Shown here piece by piece: positions 9,182 through 18,793 of a stretch of 64,000 bases of DNA; the first letter of the stretch is position 1, and every line of letters starts with the position of its first letter. The stretch is from a bacterium HR11. GTDB lineage: Bacteria > Acidobacteriota > HRBIN11. The notes beneath the pieces were generated by a model that was not told the DNA's origin, ran no database searches, and saw only the letters and a list, made by a program, of their open reading frames with translations. The stretch lies in contig BEHN01000001.1 in assembly GCA_002898535.1 (NCBI GenBank), forward strand, positions 1 to 64,000, written 5' to 3'. The translations under genes and the position numbers were made by a program.

Positions 9182-9976
9182 GTGACCGATTCGATAGGCC
9201 CCTTGCCGCCGAAGGCCTTCCGGAAAGTCAGTATCGTAATCCCCGTTTACAACGAAGTGAACACTGTCGAGACCCTGCTGAACCGGGTCCTGGCCGCCGA
9301 CACGCTCCATCTGGACAAGGAAGTCATCGTCGTCGACGACGGTTCGACCGACGGGACGCGGGGCGTCTTGGCCCGGTGGGCGGGCCACCCCATCGTGCGG
9401 GTCATCGAGAAGCCCTGTAACGAGGGCAAGGGGGCCGCCCTCCGGACGGGCTTTCGACACGTGACGGGCGACATCGTCATCATCCAGGACGCCGACCTTG
9501 AATACGACCCGGCCGACTATCCCAAGCTCCTGCGCCCCATCCTGGACAACCAGGCCGACGTCGTGTACGGCTCCCGGTTCTTGGGATTTCCCCGACGGGT
9601 CCTCTATTTCTGGCACACCCTGGGCAATCGGTGGCTGACGACCCTGTCGAACATGTTCACGAACCTGAACTTGACGGACATGGAGACCTGCTACAAGGTC
9701 TTCCGGGCGGAAATCCTGCGGGAGGTCGCCTTTGAGTCCAACCGATTTGGGTTCGAACCCGAGTTTACCGTCAAGGTCGCCAAGCGCCGGTATCGCATCT
9801 ATGAGGTCCCCATCGCCTATTACGGCCGGTCTTATGCCGAGGGGAAGAAGATCACCTGGCGGGACGGCCTGGCGGCCCTATTCTGGATCGTCTACTACAC
9901 GCTGAAGGACCGACCCCGGGGCGCCGTCCGGGCCGAAGTCCGGGATTGGTCGTCGGTCCGGGAGCCGGAGGAATGA
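9182..9976 (+). CDS. Family 2 glycosyltransferase (dolichol-phosphate mannosyltransferase-like)
   Basis: 264 residues from GTG 9182. The GT-A fold signatures are [25 protein letters not shown] and [11 protein letters not shown] (DXD metal site), followed by a YGSRF motif. There is no clear membrane segment, so it resembles soluble polyprenyl-phosphate sugar transferases that load a lipid carrier for surface glycans. The acceptor and sugar cannot be told. It sits 22 bp after the repeat at the end of the HD-GYP gene. Confidence 0.85.
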   Translation: MTDSIGPLPPKAFRKVSIVIPVYNEVNTVETLLNRVLAADTLHLDKEVIVVDDGSTDGTRGVLARWAGHPIVRVIEKPCNEGKGAALRTGFRHVTGDIVIIQDADLEYDPADYPKLLRPILDNQADVVYGSRFLGFPRRVLYFWHTLGNRWLTTLSNMFTNLNLTDMETCYKVFRAEILREVAFESNRFGFEPEFTVKVAKRRYRIYEVPIAYYGRSYAEGKKITWRDGLAALFWIVYYTLKDRPRGAVRAEVRDWSSVREPEE

Positions 9977-10072
9977 GCGAGGCCGATTCTTCGAGGCAGG
10001 CTGCAAGGTCGTCCCTTTCCTGAAACGCCGGTTTGCGTTATACTGACCATCTCCCGACTTCGAGGGTAGGGC

Positions 10073-12106
10073 ATGGAACGTATCGGTCCGTACGTTTTAG
10101 TCCAGCCCATTTATCGATGGGGTTGGGCCGACGTCTCCTTGGCCGTCGAGGCGCCGGAAGGCCGGCCCCAGCGGGTCGTCTGGTGGGCTCGTCTGTCGCC
10201 GGACCTCCCGTGGAACGATGCCGGATTTGTCCATCGGCTTCAGGACCTCTTAGACACGTTCCGGCGGAAGATCCAGGACCCCATCCTGGCACTCCCGATC
10301 CGGTGGGACTTTACGGCCGAATCGCCCTTCATGGTCTTTGAGCCGATCTCGGGAAAAAGTCTCTGGGAAGTCCTCCAGGCGGGTCGGGACCAAATTCTGC
10401 CGATGAGCATCGACCAGGCCCTGGCGTGCACGCATCAGCTCTTGATGGCTCTCCAGACACTCCACGATCTGACGTTTCAGGGTCAGCCCGCATTCCATGG
10501 GAGCTTATCCCCGACCCAGGTATTTGTCACTTACGAAGGCCAGCTTCGTCTGGTGTATGGAGGCATCTTGCAGGCCCTGGGGGAGGTGGGGCGTATCCCG
10601 GCCTCGATCCGACAGGCTTTAGGTTCCTACCTGGCGCCGGAGCAACGGGACGGTCTGCCGGGCTCTCAAGCGGCGGACGTCTACACGGCCTCTCTGCTAT
10701 GCCTGGAACTCTTGACAAACCGGCCTCTGGAAGCACCGCTGGCGGACCTCGCGGCGTGGCTGATGGACCAGACGGTCTACCTCCGAACCGGCGAGGTCGT
10801 TCACCTCCCGGAAGACCTACAGATGGTCTTCCTGCAAGGTCTTCAGGCGGATCCCCACCACCGGTTCCAGCACATAAGCCTCCTCAAGGAGCCTTTGGAC
10901 GAGAAGGCCTTTTCAGGCGAGTACGAGGCATCCACGTTTCATCTGGCCTTTTACTTGAACGCCCTCTTTCGGGACTTTCCGGAACGGGAATACCGACACT
11001 ACCAGAGCCTTTTGGGGCAGGACTACTCGGCCTTGTTTGCGCCCCCGCCGCCTCCACCGGCGGAAGCGCCGGCCGTCCCGTCCGAGCCGCCGCCCGCGCC
11101 CTCGTCGGAGGAGGTCGTCCTGTACCCGCAGGTGATGCCCTCGGAGGAGCGGCCCCGACGGGGCTTTCCGCTTTTGCCCGTATTCATTGCCCTGGTCATC
11201 TTAGCCTTTGGCGGTGGGGCCATCTGGCTTCTCCAGCGGCGGATGGTCGCTCCGCCGCCGACCGTGACGCCGGGCCCTTCGCCCGAGACGGTCGCCTTGC
11301 GCCAGCAACTGGAGGAGAACCAACGGCGCATCGCCGAACTCCAGCAGGTCATCCAGCAACTTCAAGCCACCCAGAGCGCCCGTCCGGCCACCGGACCAGC
11401 GGCGGACGCCGCCGATGTGCAGATGCAAGAGCTCTTGAAGCGGGTCCAAGAGCTGGCCAAGCAAAACGAAGAGCTCCAGCGCCAGTTACGGGAGAAGGAA
11501 AAAACGACGGCACCCCTGCCGTCCCCGCCTCGGGCCGCCAAGGAGGAGTCTCCCGAGAGCTGGCCGGCCGCGGAATCGTCGCCCGCCCCGCCGTCTCCGC
11601 CGACCGTGGAGAAGGCACCGTCCGTCGGAGCTCCGACGGGCTCTCCCTCGCCGGCCAATGCAGGGACTAAGCATGAGGCTCCACCGTCGCCGGCCTCGAC
11701 GACTCCGGTGACGGCGCTTCCGCCGTCACCAGCCGCCCCATCCCCGCCGCCGGCCAAGGTCGAACCCGAACCGCCGCCCCGGGCCGAGCCACCCCCGACG
11801 CCCCTCCCGGAGTTTGTCTTAGAAGTCGACCTGGACGTCCGTATCGAACCGGTTAGTCCGTGTGTTTCGACCGACCCCCGATTGAACTGGATCCGGAATC
11901 GTTATCCCGGCACCCATCGGGTGATCGGCCAGATCTACCTCAACGAGTCGGGGCAACCCCTGAAGGTCGAGATCCTCCAAGCACCGGTCGACATCCTGAG
12001 GGAGATTGCCCGAGACACTTGGATGAATTGCCGGTTCCGCCGTCCGACCCGGAACGGTCAGCCGGTCAAGGCTGTCATCACGCGCGTGATGGTATTTGGA
12101 CAGTAA
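10073..12106 (+). CDS. Pseudokinase - transmembrane - coiled-coil - TonB-like C-terminal domain protein
   Basis: 677 residues. Residues 1-275 follow the protein-kinase fold but lack its chemistry: the catalytic loop reads FHGSLSPTQVFV (no HRD aspartate) and the DFG position reads LVYGGI, while SYLAPEQRDG (APE region) and ADVYTASLLCLELLTNRPL are well kept. Pro-rich linkers flank a single membrane helix (about 365-387, PVFIALVILAFGGGAIWLL). Then comes a coiled coil (about 400-480), a long Pro/Ala/Ser spacer, and a C-terminal domain with GQIYLNESGQPLKVEILQAP resembling TonB_C energy-transducer domains. The predicted topology puts the pseudokinase in the cytoplasm and the TonB-like end in the periplasm. 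A TATACT lies at 10039 and a GAGGG site precedes the ATG. Confidence 0.72.
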   Translation: MERIGPYVLVQPIYRWGWADVSLAVEAPEGRPQRVVWWARLSPDLPWNDAGFVHRLQDLLDTFRRKIQDPILALPIRWDFTAESPFMVFEPISGKSLWEVLQAGRDQILPMSIDQALACTHQLLMALQTLHDLTFQGQPAFHGSLSPTQVFVTYEGQLRLVYGGILQALGEVGRIPASIRQALGSYLAPEQRDGLPGSQAADVYTASLLCLELLTNRPLEAPLADLAAWLMDQTVYLRTGEVVHLPEDLQMVFLQGLQADPHHRFQHISLLKEPLDEKAFSGEYEASTFHLAFYLNALFRDFPEREYRHYQSLLGQDYSALFAPPPPPPAEAPAVPSEPPPAPSSEEVVLYPQVMPSEERPRRGFPLLPVFIALVILAFGGGAIWLLQRRMVAPPPTVTPGPSPETVALRQQLEENQRRIAELQQVIQQLQATQSARPATGPAADAADVQMQELLKRVQELAKQNEELQRQLREKEKTTAPLPSPPRAAKEESPESWPAAESSPAPPSPPTVEKAPSVGAPTGSPSPANAGTKHEAPPSPASTTPVTALPPSPAAPSPPPAKVEPEPPPRAEPPPTPLPEFVLEVDLDVRIEPVSPCVSTDPRLNWIRNRYPGTHRVIGQIYLNESGQPLKVEILQAPVDILREIARDTWMNCRFRRPTRNGQPVKAVITRVMVFGQ

Positions 12107-12198
12107 GGTCCCGGGTCGCAGGTCCCCGGTCCAGCCAGAGTCCAGGAGGCCTCCTTATTCGACCGACCCCTGGGGCCTCGATGGCGTGAGGCATGCCG

Positions 12199-13020
12199 AT
12201 GGCAGAACGACGTCCCCCGGTCATCACGTTGTTGACCGACTTTGGCTTACAGGACTACTTTGTCGCCGCCATGAAGGGCGTCATCTACGACATCTGCCCG
12301 GAGGCCTGTGTCGTCGATATCACGCATCTGATCCCGCCGCACGACGTCATCGGGGCGGCCTTCACCCTGGGGGCCGTTTACCACGAGTTCCCCCGGTGGA
12401 CGGTCCACGTCGTCGTCGTCGACCCGGGCGTCGGCACGGCCCGGCGGCCCATCCTCGTCGTCGGGGACCAGCACTACTTCGTCGGGCCGGACAACGGCGT
12501 GTTCTCGGTCGTCTACGAACGGGAGCCCTATATCCGCGTGTATCATCTGACGGAAGAGCACTTCTTCCGGCCCACACCGTCGGCGACCTTCCACGGGCGG
12601 GATATCTTCGCTCCGGTCGCCGCTTGGCTGGCCCGGGGCGTCGAGCCGGTCCACATGGGGGTGCCCGTCGAGGACTTCATCCGCCTGAAGTTCCCCAAGC
12701 CCGCCCAGAAGGACGCCAACGTCTATCAGGGCATCGTCCTGCACGTCGATCGGTTCGGGAACCTCGTCACGAATTTCGACGCGGCATTCTTGGCGAACGT
12801 TCTGGGCGAAGACTTCCAACGGCGATGCCAGATCATCGTGGCCCAGACTCGCATCCCGGGCCTTCGACGCACCTTCGGCGAGGTCGCCCGGGGCGAGCCG
12901 GTAGCTTACATCGGGAGTGCTGGCTTTCTGGAGATCGCCATCAATCAGGGGAATGCGGCCCAGACTCTGAAAGCGACCCGGGGGACGGAGGTCTCCATCG
13001 TCGTAGCCCCGGAGGCTTAG
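12199..13020 (+). CDS. SAM hydrolase / hydroxide adenosyltransferase (DUF62 family)
   Basis: 273 residues. VITLLTDFGLQDYFVAAMKG opens the protein, with VVDITHLIPPHDV, VVDPGVGTARRP and VGPDNGVFSVV, all hallmarks of the family related to SAM-dependent fluorinase and chlorinase. Prokaryotic members of this group hydrolyse SAM to adenosine and methionine rather than forming halides. ATG 12199 is chosen over 12193 because a GAGG site is 7 bp upstream. Cytoplasmic. It is followed by the 13.0-13.2 kb inverted repeat. Confidence 0.9.
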   Translation: MAERRPPVITLLTDFGLQDYFVAAMKGVIYDICPEACVVDITHLIPPHDVIGAAFTLGAVYHEFPRWTVHVVVVDPGVGTARRPILVVGDQHYFVGPDNGVFSVVYEREPYIRVYHLTEEHFFRPTPSATFHGRDIFAPVAAWLARGVEPVHMGVPVEDFIRLKFPKPAQKDANVYQGIVLHVDRFGNLVTNFDAAFLANVLGEDFQRRCQIIVAQTRIPGLRRTFGEVARGEPVAYIGSAGFLEIAINQGNAAQTLKATRGTEVSIVVAPEA

Positions 13021-13190
13021 AGGGGAATGGGGAATGAGGAATGAGGAATGGGGAATGGGGGAAGAAATGGGGAACGGGGCGTGAAAAGGCGGGCCATGCA
13101 GGTTAGAGCATGACATTTCCCCATAGATGCCCCTTTTATCCCCCATTCCTCATTCCTCATTCCGCATTCCGCATTCCCCATTCCATTTCC
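13021..13190. repeat. Inverted GAATGAGGAATGGG-word repeat
   Basis: The left part (13021-13075) repeats GGAATG and GAGGAATGGGG words. The right part (13140-13190) repeats CATTCCT and CATTCCGC words in the opposite sense, so the two can fold on each other across about 70 bp. No gene is seen. It lies between two plus-strand genes. Confidence 0.75.
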
Positions 13191-13191
13191 C

Positions 13192-14901
13192 ATGCCGTGG
13201 GCATTTCTGATCGGTGCGGCCTTCCCCTTTCTCGACCCCGCCGGGTGGCATCTCCGGGTCGGCGGCCTGGAGTGGAAGCCCATCGAGGTCGGCCTGGGCC
13301 TCTGGCTGATGTATGGCCTGAGCGTCGGGATTCGCAATCCCGGTGCGGTCCGCCGCCTTCGGGACCCCGTCACCCTCCTGTGGGGCCTGAGTCTGCTGAT
13401 CCTGCTGGTCGTGAACTCGGTCGGGGCGGTTGACCCCGGCGCGGCGCTCCGGATGGGCCTTCGATGGGTAGCCGCCTGGGCGCTCTTTGCGAGCCTGCGG
13501 GTCGTGCGGCCCGGCCCCGAGGCGGCCCGACGCTTCCTGGACGGGTTTATCGCCGGGTCCCTGATGACCCTCCTGCTGGGCCTGGCCGAGGGCATCGGCG
13601 AAGACCGGGTCGACCCGTGGTTGGCGTGGTTTCGGACGGCGCCGACGGAGGTCGAGGGCTTCCGCCGGTGGGCGTCCATATTCGAGCATGCGAACGTCGC
13701 TGGCGTGTGGTGGGCCCTGGCTGGCCTGGCCTGCGGATTTCGGCTTCATGGGACATCACTCCGGACCCACCGATGGATATTCGGCGGATTGGCCGTCGCC
13801 TTCACGGCCGGCGTCCTCCTCACATACAGTCGGGGCGCCGCCCTAATCCTTGGGACCGGGTGGGCCCTGCTGACCCTGTGGGAACGGCGGTGGGGCCGGC
13901 CGAAATACGGCCTCGCCCTGGCTGTAACGGGCATCGGCGTGGGGACCGTACTTTTCTGTACAGATTCCGTGTTTCGAGAGCGGTGGTGGCCGTCTGGACG
14001 GCCGTGGGTCGCGGCCCGGCTGATGCCGACGGAGTTTCCGACGAGTCCTTATCCAACCCGGCAGAAGGTCGTCGTTTACAATGCGGGCGCTCTCCGGTGG
14101 TCCTGGGGCGGCCGGCACCCCGTTCAACTGGCCTACCACCTGGTGGACGAACACGGGCGGCTGTACTGTCTGGACGTGCGGCGCTACCCGCTACCCCACG
14201 ATGTCGAGCCTGGCGTCCATCAGGTCTTGGAGGTGACGGTCCCGGCGGTGGCCTGTGCGCCTCGATGCCGGGGCCGATGGGACCTCGTGTGGGAGCGCGT
14301 GACGTGGTTCGACCCGACCGTTCAACAGATCATGTTCGGCATTCGGGCGACGGGGGGTCGTCTCCCGGGGAGAGGAGCGGCTTCGGATAGGCCCCCCGAG
14401 TGTAGATCCGGTATTTATTTGCCGCCACCGCCTCACGTGACGGCGGTTCACCAAGCCGGCCGCGTGCTTCAACGTCAGAGGGTCGAACTCGGTCGGTGGC
14501 GGTTGTACGCATTGGCGTGGGACCTGTGGCGTCAGCGTCCCTGGGTCGGATGGGGTCTCGATGCGTTCCGGCTCCGCCTGGCCGAGATGGCCGGCGGCGT
14601 GTGGCCGACGGGCACCGTCACGAGCAATCAGATGTTCCTGGAAGTCCTGGTCGGCGGCGGCATCGTGGGCCTGGGACTCCTCGCCCTCTGGGCGATTCCA
14701 TTGATCATTCGGCTCGGCCGCCGTCTCTGGGCGTCCGATGAAGGGGTCGTCTATCGTTGGATGGCCCTCCTGATCGGCAGTACAGGCCTGTGGGACTTCA
14801 TGATGGGCTTTTACGTCGTCCTGGGCTTGGGGGCCATCAGTGCGGCCTGGGGCATGGAAGTCGGGCAAGTAGGCAGTCGGCGTCAGGCAGATGAGGGATA
14901 A
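13192..14901 (+). CDS. O-antigen ligase / polymerase-like membrane protein with an inserted extracytoplasmic domain
   Basis: 569 residues and multiple membrane helices. The Wzy_C/WaaL landmarks are ASIFEHANVAGVWWALAG, LTYSRGAALILG and RPWVGWGLDAFRL. Between the central and C-terminal helices (about residues 285-390) is a hydrophilic insert with VQLAYHLVDEHGRLYCLD, YPLPHDVEPG and WDLVWERVTWFDPT. That pattern (AYHxxD, LPxxxxPG, WDLVxExVxWF) is a beta-sandwich-like module otherwise seen in surface-glycan enzymes. Probably joins or polymerises lipid-linked sugars on the periplasmic side; the next gene is a glycosyltransferase. It begins directly after the GAATGAGG repeat. Confidence 0.75.
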   Translation: MPWAFLIGAAFPFLDPAGWHLRVGGLEWKPIEVGLGLWLMYGLSVGIRNPGAVRRLRDPVTLLWGLSLLILLVVNSVGAVDPGAALRMGLRWVAAWALFASLRVVRPGPEAARRFLDGFIAGSLMTLLLGLAEGIGEDRVDPWLAWFRTAPTEVEGFRRWASIFEHANVAGVWWALAGLACGFRLHGTSLRTHRWIFGGLAVAFTAGVLLTYSRGAALILGTGWALLTLWERRWGRPKYGLALAVTGIGVGTVLFCTDSVFRERWWPSGRPWVAARLMPTEFPTSPYPTRQKVVVYNAGALRWSWGGRHPVQLAYHLVDEHGRLYCLDVRRYPLPHDVEPGVHQVLEVTVPAVACAPRCRGRWDLVWERVTWFDPTVQQIMFGIRATGGRLPGRGAASDRPPECRSGIYLPPPPHVTAVHQAGRVLQRQRVELGRWRLYALAWDLWRQRPWVGWGLDAFRLRLAEMAGGVWPTGTVTSNQMFLEVLVGGGIVGLGLLALWAIPLIIRLGRRLWASDEGVVYRWMALLIGSTGLWDFMMGFYVVLGLGAISAAWGMEVGQVGSRRQADEG

Positions 14902-14974
14902 CGAGAAGCCGACGACGGTTACCGCCGAGCTCCCGAACTGCCGAATGGCCGAGCGACCCGGGCATCAGACGGTC

Positions 14975-17005
14975 ATGCGATTGGGTCTGGACGTCAGCAC
15001 GGTTCGCGCCGGGGCCACGGGGGTCGGTTATGTCGTGTACCACCTGTGGCGGGCCCTGCGGGCTTACGAGGGCCTGGAGTGTGTCCCCCTGGTCCCCCAT
15101 ATGACCGTAGCGACGGATTCACGACCGCCAGCGTACCGGCCTCACTGTTGGCCGACGCGCCTGGCCTGGCTTCAACTGGAACTTCCCTCAGCCTTACGGA
15201 CCACCGACTTGGATCTCCTTCATTTTCCGAACTACTTGGCCCCCCTACGGTGTCCCCTCCCGTATGTCGTCCACTTCCATGACCTGTCGGTATTTCGTTA
15301 TCCAGACCTACAGCCCCTTCGGAAGCGATGGATTTTCCGGGTCCTCCTGACACGGGTCGCCCGTTCGGCCGCCTGTGTCGTGACCGTATCCCACACGATG
15401 GCTCGGGAGATCGCCGAGTACTTTGGACTCCCCCTCGAGCGGGTCGCCACCGTCTGGAACGGTTACGACCCGGCCTTCGGTCCGGTCGACCGGGACGCCC
15501 AGCGAGATGTGTGCCGCCGTTATGGATTGGAGCCGCCCTTCTTCCTGTTTGTCGGTGCGATCCACCCTCGGAAGAACCTGGAGACGCTCTTGCGGGCCTT
15601 CGACGTCTTTCGCCGCTGGGGCTACCCGCATCACCTCGTCGTCGTCGGCCCCCGGGGCTGGCAATATCAGGCAGTCTTCCGACTATGGCGTCGTCTGCAC
15701 TTGGAAGACCGGGTCCACTTTCTGGGCTACGTCCCCCGGTCCGACCTGGTGGGTCTTTACAATGCGGCTACGGCCCTGACGTATCCCTCCCTCTATGAGG
15801 GCTTTGGTCTGCCTGTCGTCGAAGCGATGGCCTGTGGGACGCCGGTCGCCGCCTCTCGGATCCCGGCCCTACAAGAAATCAGCGGTCCGGCCGCTTATTG
15901 GGTCGAGCCCCGGGACGTCTCGGGATGGGCCGAAGCGATGGCTCGTCTGGCCGACGACGGGGCCCTGCGGGACGACCTCCGGGCGGCCGGCTTAGCCCGG
16001 GCCCCCCAGTTTTCATGGGACCGGGCGGCGGCCGAGCTGGTCCGTCTATACGACCGAGTGTTGAACGAGATGTCCCCACCGACCGGGGCGGGCGGCGCGA
16101 CCCTGCCCGAGGTCCACGCCCCCGATCCATCGGCCCTGGCTGACGCCGTCCGGCAGAGCCTCCTGTACTTCGCCCTCTTCAAACACCCCGTGACCCTGCA
16201 GGAACTCCATCACAGTCTCCCGAACCGGCCCGTGCCGCTCGAGACCCTGCAGGCCTTCCTCCAGACCCGGCCCTGGCCAGAGCTTCAGTGCCAAAACGGG
16301 TTCTACGCCTGGTGCGAGGCCGGGGAGTCCGTCCCATCGTGGCTGGCTCGCCGACGTCGACGAGAACAAAAGTTTGAGGCCCTCTGGACCCGGTACGGAC
16401 ACCATGTCCACCGGCTCGCCCGACTCCCGTATGTCCGCATGGTCGGCCTCTCCGGCGGCGGCATGTTCGGGACCGATATCCGAGACCTGGACCTCTTTAT
16501 CATCACCCGCCCAGGTCGCACAGCCCTCGTGTACTGGATGATCGTCCTACTGACCCGCGCCCTGGGAGTCCGATCGGTCCTCTGTGCCAATTACTTCATC
16601 GACGAGACGGCCCTCACCCTGCCCGAGCAGGACTACTACACGGCCCATCAGGTCATTCACTTGCGGCCCGTCGTCGGCTACGACCACTACCTGGCCTTCT
16701 GGGCCGCCAACCCGTGGGTCGTCCGCCTGTTTCCGAATGCTCACCCCTGGCCGCCCGAGGGACCGGCTCTCCCGAAGGTCGGGGCCCGATGGCTGGAGTG
16801 GGTCCTGGACGTCCTGGGCGGACCCCTCTGGAATCGGGTCGGCCTTTGGCTTTTACGGTGGTGGCTTCGCTCCAAGGCCGGCCCCGAGTCCGACCTCCGC
16901 TTGACGCCCCACGTCCTGAAGCTTCACCTGCACGACTACCGGAAGCGCATCCTGACCCGCTTAAAACGCCTCTTCTCGTCGAACTCACTCCACACTCAGG
17001 TTTAA
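14975..17005 (+). CDS. GT4 glycosyltransferase fused to a C-terminal nucleotidyltransferase-like domain
   Basis: 676 residues from ATG 14975. Residues 1-355 are a group 1 glycosyltransferase: GVGYVVYHL, FVGAIHPRKNLETLLRAF, YPSLYEGFGLPVVEAMACG (nucleotide-sugar EX7E site). After a linker, residues about 485-600 carry LSGGGMFGTDIRDLDLFIIT, a DNA-polymerase-beta-type nucleotidyltransferase signature, then CANYFIDETALTLPEQDYYTAHQVIHL. Usually these are separate proteins. The frame is open 84 bp further upstream, but that stretch is a CCGAACTGCCGAA-type repeat, so I leave it out. Likely surface polysaccharide synthesis with the preceding ligase-like protein. Confidence 0.78.
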   Translation: MRLGLDVSTVRAGATGVGYVVYHLWRALRAYEGLECVPLVPHMTVATDSRPPAYRPHCWPTRLAWLQLELPSALRTTDLDLLHFPNYLAPLRCPLPYVVHFHDLSVFRYPDLQPLRKRWIFRVLLTRVARSAACVVTVSHTMAREIAEYFGLPLERVATVWNGYDPAFGPVDRDAQRDVCRRYGLEPPFFLFVGAIHPRKNLETLLRAFDVFRRWGYPHHLVVVGPRGWQYQAVFRLWRRLHLEDRVHFLGYVPRSDLVGLYNAATALTYPSLYEGFGLPVVEAMACGTPVAASRIPALQEISGPAAYWVEPRDVSGWAEAMARLADDGALRDDLRAAGLARAPQFSWDRAAAELVRLYDRVLNEMSPPTGAGGATLPEVHAPDPSALADAVRQSLLYFALFKHPVTLQELHHSLPNRPVPLETLQAFLQTRPWPELQCQNGFYAWCEAGESVPSWLARRRRREQKFEALWTRYGHHVHRLARLPYVRMVGLSGGGMFGTDIRDLDLFIITRPGRTALVYWMIVLLTRALGVRSVLCANYFIDETALTLPEQDYYTAHQVIHLRPVVGYDHYLAFWAANPWVVRLFPNAHPWPPEGPALPKVGARWLEWVLDVLGGPLWNRVGLWLLRWWLRSKAGPESDLRLTPHVLKLHLHDYRKRILTRLKRLFSSNSLHTQV

Positions 17006-17063
17006 CGGTCCCGTATGCCTTTTCCCACCGACCGGCCTATCGGCCGACCCGCCCAAGACATGG

Positions 17064-18674
17064 CTATCGGGGTGGGTCGGCCGGGACGGGGACGGGGGCG
17101 CTCAGGCGACTGTGGCGGAAGCCGTACAGGAAGTAAAAGACCAGGCCGACGGCCAGCCACAGGCCAAACCGAACCCACGTGATGACCGGCAGGTGCCAAG
17201 CCAAATACCCGCAGGTCAGGATGCTCAGCAGGGGAACCCACGGGACCAGGGGCGTTCGGAACGGGCGGGGCCGGTCCGGCTCTTTGTACCGAAGGACGAG
17301 GACGCCGGCCGAAACGATCATGAAGGCAAATAGAGTCCCGATATTCGTCAGCTCGACCATCTCCTGGATGTTCGTGAAGGCCGACGTCCCGGCCACGACG
17401 ACGCCCGTCAGGATCGTCGTCACGTAGGGCGTCCGAAACCGGGGATGGACGGCCGCCGCCCACGGCGGTAGGAGACCGTCCCGGGCCATCGAGAAGAAGA
17501 TCCGGGGCTGGCCGAGCTGGAAAACCAGCAGGACGGCCGTATGGGCGATGACGCTCCCGAGGGCGACCAGGCCCGTGATGAAGTGAAGCAGACGACTGTC
17601 GCCGACGGCCTTCAGGGCGACCGTCAGGGGCTCCGGCGTGTTCAACTGGGTGTATGGGACCATGCCCGTCACGACGGCCGCCACGGCGACATAGATCAGA
17701 GTGCAGACGATCAGGGACCCGATAATCCCGATGGGCAAGTCTCGACCCGGGTTCCGGGCTTCTTCGGCCGCCGTCGAGACGGCGTCAAACCCGATGTAAG
17801 CAAAAAAGATGATGGCCGCCCCGGCCATCACACCCTTCCAACCGCCGGGCGCGAAGGGCGCGTAGTTCTCGGGCTTCACGTAAAACAGGCCCGTCACGAC
17901 GAACAGACCCAGGACCGTCAGCTTGATGAGGACCATGACGTTGTTGAACCAGGCGCTCTCCTTGATACCGATGACCAGGATGATCGTCAAGAGCATCACG
18001 ATCATCATGGCCGGCAGGTTGAAGACGACAGGCACGCCGAACAGGACCGGATGACCGCAGAACCCGGCCAGCGCCAGCCGCGTAGGTGCGTCCATCATCC
18101 CTGGTGTGATCAGATGCCCATAGGCGCACACCTGGTCGATGGATACGGAAGTCCCCAGGACGCCCGTGAGCTGGGCGGCGGCCGTCTCAGCGGCCATCCG
18201 GGCCGTCCGAAAGTCGGTCGCCATCCAGGCCGGAAACTCGAAGCCGAAGCCCCGGAGGAACTCCTGAAAGTAGCCGGACCACGAGATGGCGACGGCCACG
18301 TTGCCGACGGCATACTCAATGATGAGGTCCCACCCGATGATCCAGGCGACCAGCTCGCCCAGCGTGGCGTAGGCGTACGTGTACGCCGAGCCGCTGACGG
18401 GGACCATCGAGGCCATCTCGGCGTAACAGAGGGCCGCCAGGGCGCAGGCCAGGCCCGTAAACACGAAGCTGACGATGATGGCCGGGCCCGCCGGCGGCCG
18501 CACGCCGGGGTCGCCCGCCGAGGCCGTCCCGACCGTCGCAAAGATGCCGGCCCCGATGATGGCCCCGATCCCCAGAAAGACCAGGTCCGTCGCCGTGAGG
18601 ACCCGCTTGAGTCTCGTATGGCGGGCCTCGTCTTGGAGGAGGTCTACGCTTTTCCGACGGAATAGTCCCCGCAT
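17064..18674 (-). CDS. APC-family amino acid permease
   Basis: 536 residues, at least 12 predicted membrane helices. LTATDLVFLGIGAIIGAGIF is the first helix with the GxG substrate motif, followed by YAEMASMVPVSGSAYTYAY and FFAYIGFDAVSTAAEEARNPG, the consensus of cationic/broad amino acid permeases (YfnA/CAT type). A substrate cannot be fixed from sequence. ATG 18674 (MRGLFRRKSVD) is preceded by a GAGGAG site; the open frame upstream lies in repeat DNA. Its promoter region contains the minus-facing arm of the 18794-19099 element. Confidence 0.88.
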   Translation of the reverse strand: MRGLFRRKSVDLLQDEARHTRLKRVLTATDLVFLGIGAIIGAGIFATVGTASAGDPGVRPPAGPAIIVSFVFTGLACALAALCYAEMASMVPVSGSAYTYAYATLGELVAWIIGWDLIIEYAVGNVAVAISWSGYFQEFLRGFGFEFPAWMATDFRTARMAAETAAAQLTGVLGTSVSIDQVCAYGHLITPGMMDAPTRLALAGFCGHPVLFGVPVVFNLPAMMIVMLLTIILVIGIKESAWFNNVMVLIKLTVLGLFVVTGLFYVKPENYAPFAPGGWKGVMAGAAIIFFAYIGFDAVSTAAEEARNPGRDLPIGIIGSLIVCTLIYVAVAAVVTGMVPYTQLNTPEPLTVALKAVGDSRLLHFITGLVALGSVIAHTAVLLVFQLGQPRIFFSMARDGLLPPWAAAVHPRFRTPYVTTILTGVVVAGTSAFTNIQEMVELTNIGTLFAFMIVSAGVLVLRYKEPDRPRPFRTPLVPWVPLLSILTCGYLAWHLPVITWVRFGLWLAVGLVFYFLYGFRHSRLSAPVPVPADPPR

Positions 18675-18714
18675 GCGCTCCTCAGGACCCCTCCCGGCCT
18701 GGACGAAAACGACG

Positions 18715-18752
18715 GGATGCAGGATACAGGATGCAGGCCGCAAGATGCAAGA
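18715..18752 (-). repeat. GGATGCA-word repeat upstream of the permease
   Basis: GGGATGCAGGAT, ACAGGATGCAG and AAGATGCAAG words in succession, the same family as around tRNA-Arg and at 47742. Confidence 0.6.
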
Positions 18753-18793
18753 GCGGAACAGGCGTCGGTGTCAGGGAGATCGGGATGGCTCAT

